A stretch of DNA of 8,181 nucleotides from Candidatus Poribacteria bacterium (GTDB lineage Bacteria > Poribacteria > WGA-4E > GCA-2687025), in NCBI GenBank assembly GCA_002687025.1, contig NYZG01000157.1:1-8181 (forward strand), written 5' to 3'. Made by a program: the position numbers and the translations under genes. Below the pieces are notes generated by a model. It saw only the letters and a program-made list of their open reading frames with translations. It was not told where the DNA came from and ran no database searches. Shown here piece after piece: positions 6,388-8,181 of this stretch (position 1 is its first letter; every line of letters starts with the position of its first letter).

Positions 6388-7449
6388 ATGCAATACCGTC
6401 TGCTACGTCCGCTCGCGTGTCTCGCCGTCTACTTGGGTGCCGTGCGCTCCCGTAGGATGTCCGCCCTCGTACTGATCGCGTGCGTGTGTTGCTGCATCCC
6501 CGCGCACGTCGGCGCGTCTGTGATCGCGTACGTCCGCTGGGACACGTGGCCGAACCTCGATCCGGGTACACGCGGCGCCATCAGTCTCTACGACGTCGAC
6601 ACGGGTCGTACGCGCGTGCTGAGCGAACTGACACTCCCTCGTGGCCTGGATTGGTCGCCCGATGGTCGGCGGCTGGCAGTCATCAGCGGACATCCCACGC
6701 CGCGGCTGGGGTTGCTGAGCGTGACCACGGGTGAATTGGAGCTGATCCCTCAGAAAGACGAACGGCCGAGCTATGGCGTGCCACGATGGTCCCCGGACGG
6801 CACGCGGATCGTCTACGCATACGCGAAGAACGGCATGCTGCACGATGCCCTCGATCTTCTCGACCTGCGAACCGGCGCCACGCAGCGGCTCATTCCATGG
6901 GTCGACAGACCCATGTTCCCAGACTGGTCGCCGGACGGAACACAGCTTGTGTTCTCCGGGCCGGACATACCTCGGACGTTCGTGTGGGACCTGTTTACCA
7001 TGGACTCGGTAGGAGGCCCCTGGACCAACCTGACCCAGTCGCCGGACGAGGAGGAGTGGCTGCCGGCGTGGTCCCCGGACGGGCGTGAGATCGCCTATAT
7101 CAGAAGCACGTGGGGGCCGGTTGAGCATTCTCTCTTCGTCCTCGACATCGCGACGGGCGTGACGCGGCGGATGACCGAGCCGTCGTTCTTCCCGCGGCGG
7201 CCCGCATGGTCGCCCGACGGCCAACAGATCGCCTTCTCCGGGGCTCCGCTCGCGGACCTCGAGCGCGATCGCGCTGTGTCCAACATCCACGTCATCAACC
7301 GGGACGGCACGGGATTCCGACGGCTCACCGACTTCGACTTTACTCCTGCGGTCTATCCCGCGTGGTTCGACCGGGATGTCCTGGAAGTCTCGCCCAAGGG
7401 CAAGACAGCAGCGATCTGGGGAACCGTCAAGCGGGGGTCGATGGAGTAG
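6388..7449 (+). CDS. Exported TolB/PD40-type beta-propeller protein 5 with divergent WGTVK tail
   Basis: This 353-residue protein has blade-motif Trp at 89, 134, 180, 228 and 274 (all WSPDG) and W326 in AWFDRD. The tail is LEVSPKGKTAAIWGTVKRGSME: it fits the family pattern, but the core is WGTVK in place of WGWLK. The N-terminus holds two hydrophobic stretches (about residues 5-19 and 25-43) separated by RSRR. The real start may therefore be M24 (6457), which would give a compact signal peptide cleaved near VGA; the 6388 start has a weak purine-rich site. A Cys-rich run (C32, C34-C36) includes a lipobox-like LIAC, although the hydrophobic residues after it make a lipoprotein unlikely. Linkers of the DLxTGxxxxL type set it apart from proteins 1-3. 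Gene 6 follows after 102 bp on the same strand. Confidence 0.9.
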   Translation: MQYRLLRPLACLAVYLGAVRSRRMSALVLIACVCCCIPAHVGASVIAYVRWDTWPNLDPGTRGAISLYDVDTGRTRVLSELTLPRGLDWSPDGRRLAVISGHPTPRLGLLSVTTGELELIPQKDERPSYGVPRWSPDGTRIVYAYAKNGMLHDALDLLDLRTGATQRLIPWVDRPMFPDWSPDGTQLVFSGPDIPRTFVWDLFTMDSVGGPWTNLTQSPDEEEWLPAWSPDGREIAYIRSTWGPVEHSLFVLDIATGVTRRMTEPSFFPRRPAWSPDGQQIAFSGAPLADLERDRAVSNIHVINRDGTGFRRLTDFDFTPAVYPAWFDRDVLEVSPKGKTAAIWGTVKRGSME

Positions 7450-7551
7450 CGGCCCGTCGGCGCCACGACGTCGCGCCACCGTACCGCTAGGCTCTGCGCG
7501 TCTGGGCCCCGTCCGCTTGTCATGCCGCCACCCGCGGATGAGGAGGCATTG

Positions 7552-8181
7552 ATGTACGGTTCGTGTGGCTCGTCGTCGCATCGTCTTTGGCAGCACATGC
7601 GGGTCTGGGCGGCCGCGGCCGCGGCTGCGCTGCTGTTGCTGCTTGGGGCGGCTGCCTCCGCAGTCGCGCAGGTCGATGCGAGGCCGGCGATCGGCGGGAC
7701 GATCGCGTACGTCCAAAGGGTCGGGCTCGCCTACGAAATCCACGTCCAGGACTTGCCAGGCGGTTCCTCCCGCCGCGTGTGGCGACAAGAGGACGGCTTC
7801 ATCGAGGCCCTGTCTCTGTCCCGCGACGCCACCAAGATCGCATTCCAGGCTAGCGACTTCGTCGGGTTCTGGGAGTATGACATATACGTCCTCCGCATCG
7901 GGGAGGACGAGGCGCGACAGGTGACGGAGCTCGCCGCCCTTGCACGCGCTACTGCTCCTGCGTGGTCGCCGGACGGATCACGGCTCGCATACGGGGTCGA
8001 GATGCAGAGGCAGTTTCCGGAGGCCTCTCTGTTTCTCGCCGGTCCCATGGGAATGGGAGTCGCCCCGTTCGTGGACGCGCGTGCGCTCGCCTACGAACAT
8101 CCCAGTTGGTCGCTGGACGGGCGATCCATCGCCTTCAGAAAGGTGGACGCGGAACGAACGTCGACCATATGGCGGGCGGAC
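7552..8181 (+). CDS. Exported PD40-type beta-propeller protein 6 (partial, cut by window edge)
   Basis: An open frame of 210 codons reaches the right edge without a stop. The start is well supported: AGGAGG at 7541-7546 lies 5 nt upstream of the ATG. A signal peptide is evident, with basic residues up to R17, an Ala7-Leu5 hydrophobic core and cleavage probably after AVA (residue 39). The mature part begins with the strand GGTIAYVQ. It has a Trp-less first motif (SLSRDATKIAF, about residues 87-97), then WSPDG at 138 and WSLDG at 186. These features place it in the same family as the five genes to the left. Whether it carries the WG-x-x-K tail or an extra domain cannot be seen. It is possibly co-transcribed with gene 5. 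Confidence 0.85.
   Translation, partial: MYGSCGSSSHRLWQHMRVWAAAAAAALLLLLGAAASAVAQVDARPAIGGTIAYVQRVGLAYEIHVQDLPGGSSRRVWRQEDGFIEALSLSRDATKIAFQASDFVGFWEYDIYVLRIGEDEARQVTELAALARATAPAWSPDGSRLAYGVEMQRQFPEASLFLAGPMGMGVAPFVDARALAYEHPSWSLDGRSIAFRKVDAERTSTIWRAD

Noticed and set aside
5239..6393. Longer start for gene 4 at 6393
   Set aside because: The extra 71 residues are Cys/Arg/Pro-rich with no motif and would bury the obvious signal peptide, which starts at 6180 behind a GAGG site.
6403..7788. Very long minus-strand open frame of 461 codons antisense to gene 5
   Set aside because: It is Arg/Asp-rich, has no recognisable motif or signal, and spans both gene 5 and the start of gene 6. It is the expected antisense shadow of high-GC coding DNA.

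Overview
The window is a high-GC (roughly 60-65 % by eye) bacterial segment. It is dominated by six genes for exported stand-alone beta-propeller proteins of the TolB/PD40 (WD40-like) type. Five are complete: 815-1831 +, 3062-4069 +, 4173-5192 +, 5239-6180 - and 6388-7449 +. The sixth starts at 7552 and runs off the right edge. Each complete protein has an N-terminal signal peptide, five spaced W-x-x-D-G-x-x-I-A-F type blade motifs, and a sixth Trp in a W-[YF]-[DN] motif. Each then ends in a short tail with the core W-G-[WT]-[LV]-K, followed by only 2-10 further residues. None has the TolB N-terminal domain or a fused peptidase domain.

Layout, left to right. A small two-helix membrane protein is on the minus strand (127-426). 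A gap of about 390 bp follows, whose right part is a leader sequence. Propeller gene 1 comes next, then a single SAM-dependent methyltransferase (2020-2787). A second copy of the same leader precedes propeller gene 2, a paralogue of gene 1. Propeller gene 3 follows on the same strand, and gene 4 lies convergent to it. A divergent intergenic region (6181-6387) separates gene 4 from gene 5, and gene 6 (partial) follows gene 5 on the same strand.

Genes 1 and 2 are a clear duplication. A leader of about 136 bp (712-847 and 2959-3094) covers the upstream region, ribosome binding site and start of the signal peptide with only five differences. The DNA encoding the C-terminal tail carries a 37-bp perfect match. 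The propeller bodies between these ends have diverged much more. The methyltransferase lies between the copies and is not duplicated.

The likely biology is a locus that has expanded by duplication and inversion to make a set of periplasmic or surface propeller proteins sharing an N-terminal export signal and a C-terminal tail. The binding partners are unknown. The tail is the best candidate for something undescribed, such as a sorting, anchoring or partner-recognition signal. No ligand, enzymatic activity or pathway can be read from the sequence. Arrays of PD40 proteins with tails of this general kind remind me of uncultured bacteria such as Candidatus Poribacteria and relatives; this is an unverified recollection, and the taxonomic placement is a guess. 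No tRNA, rRNA, CRISPR array, transposase or convincing rho-independent terminator was seen.
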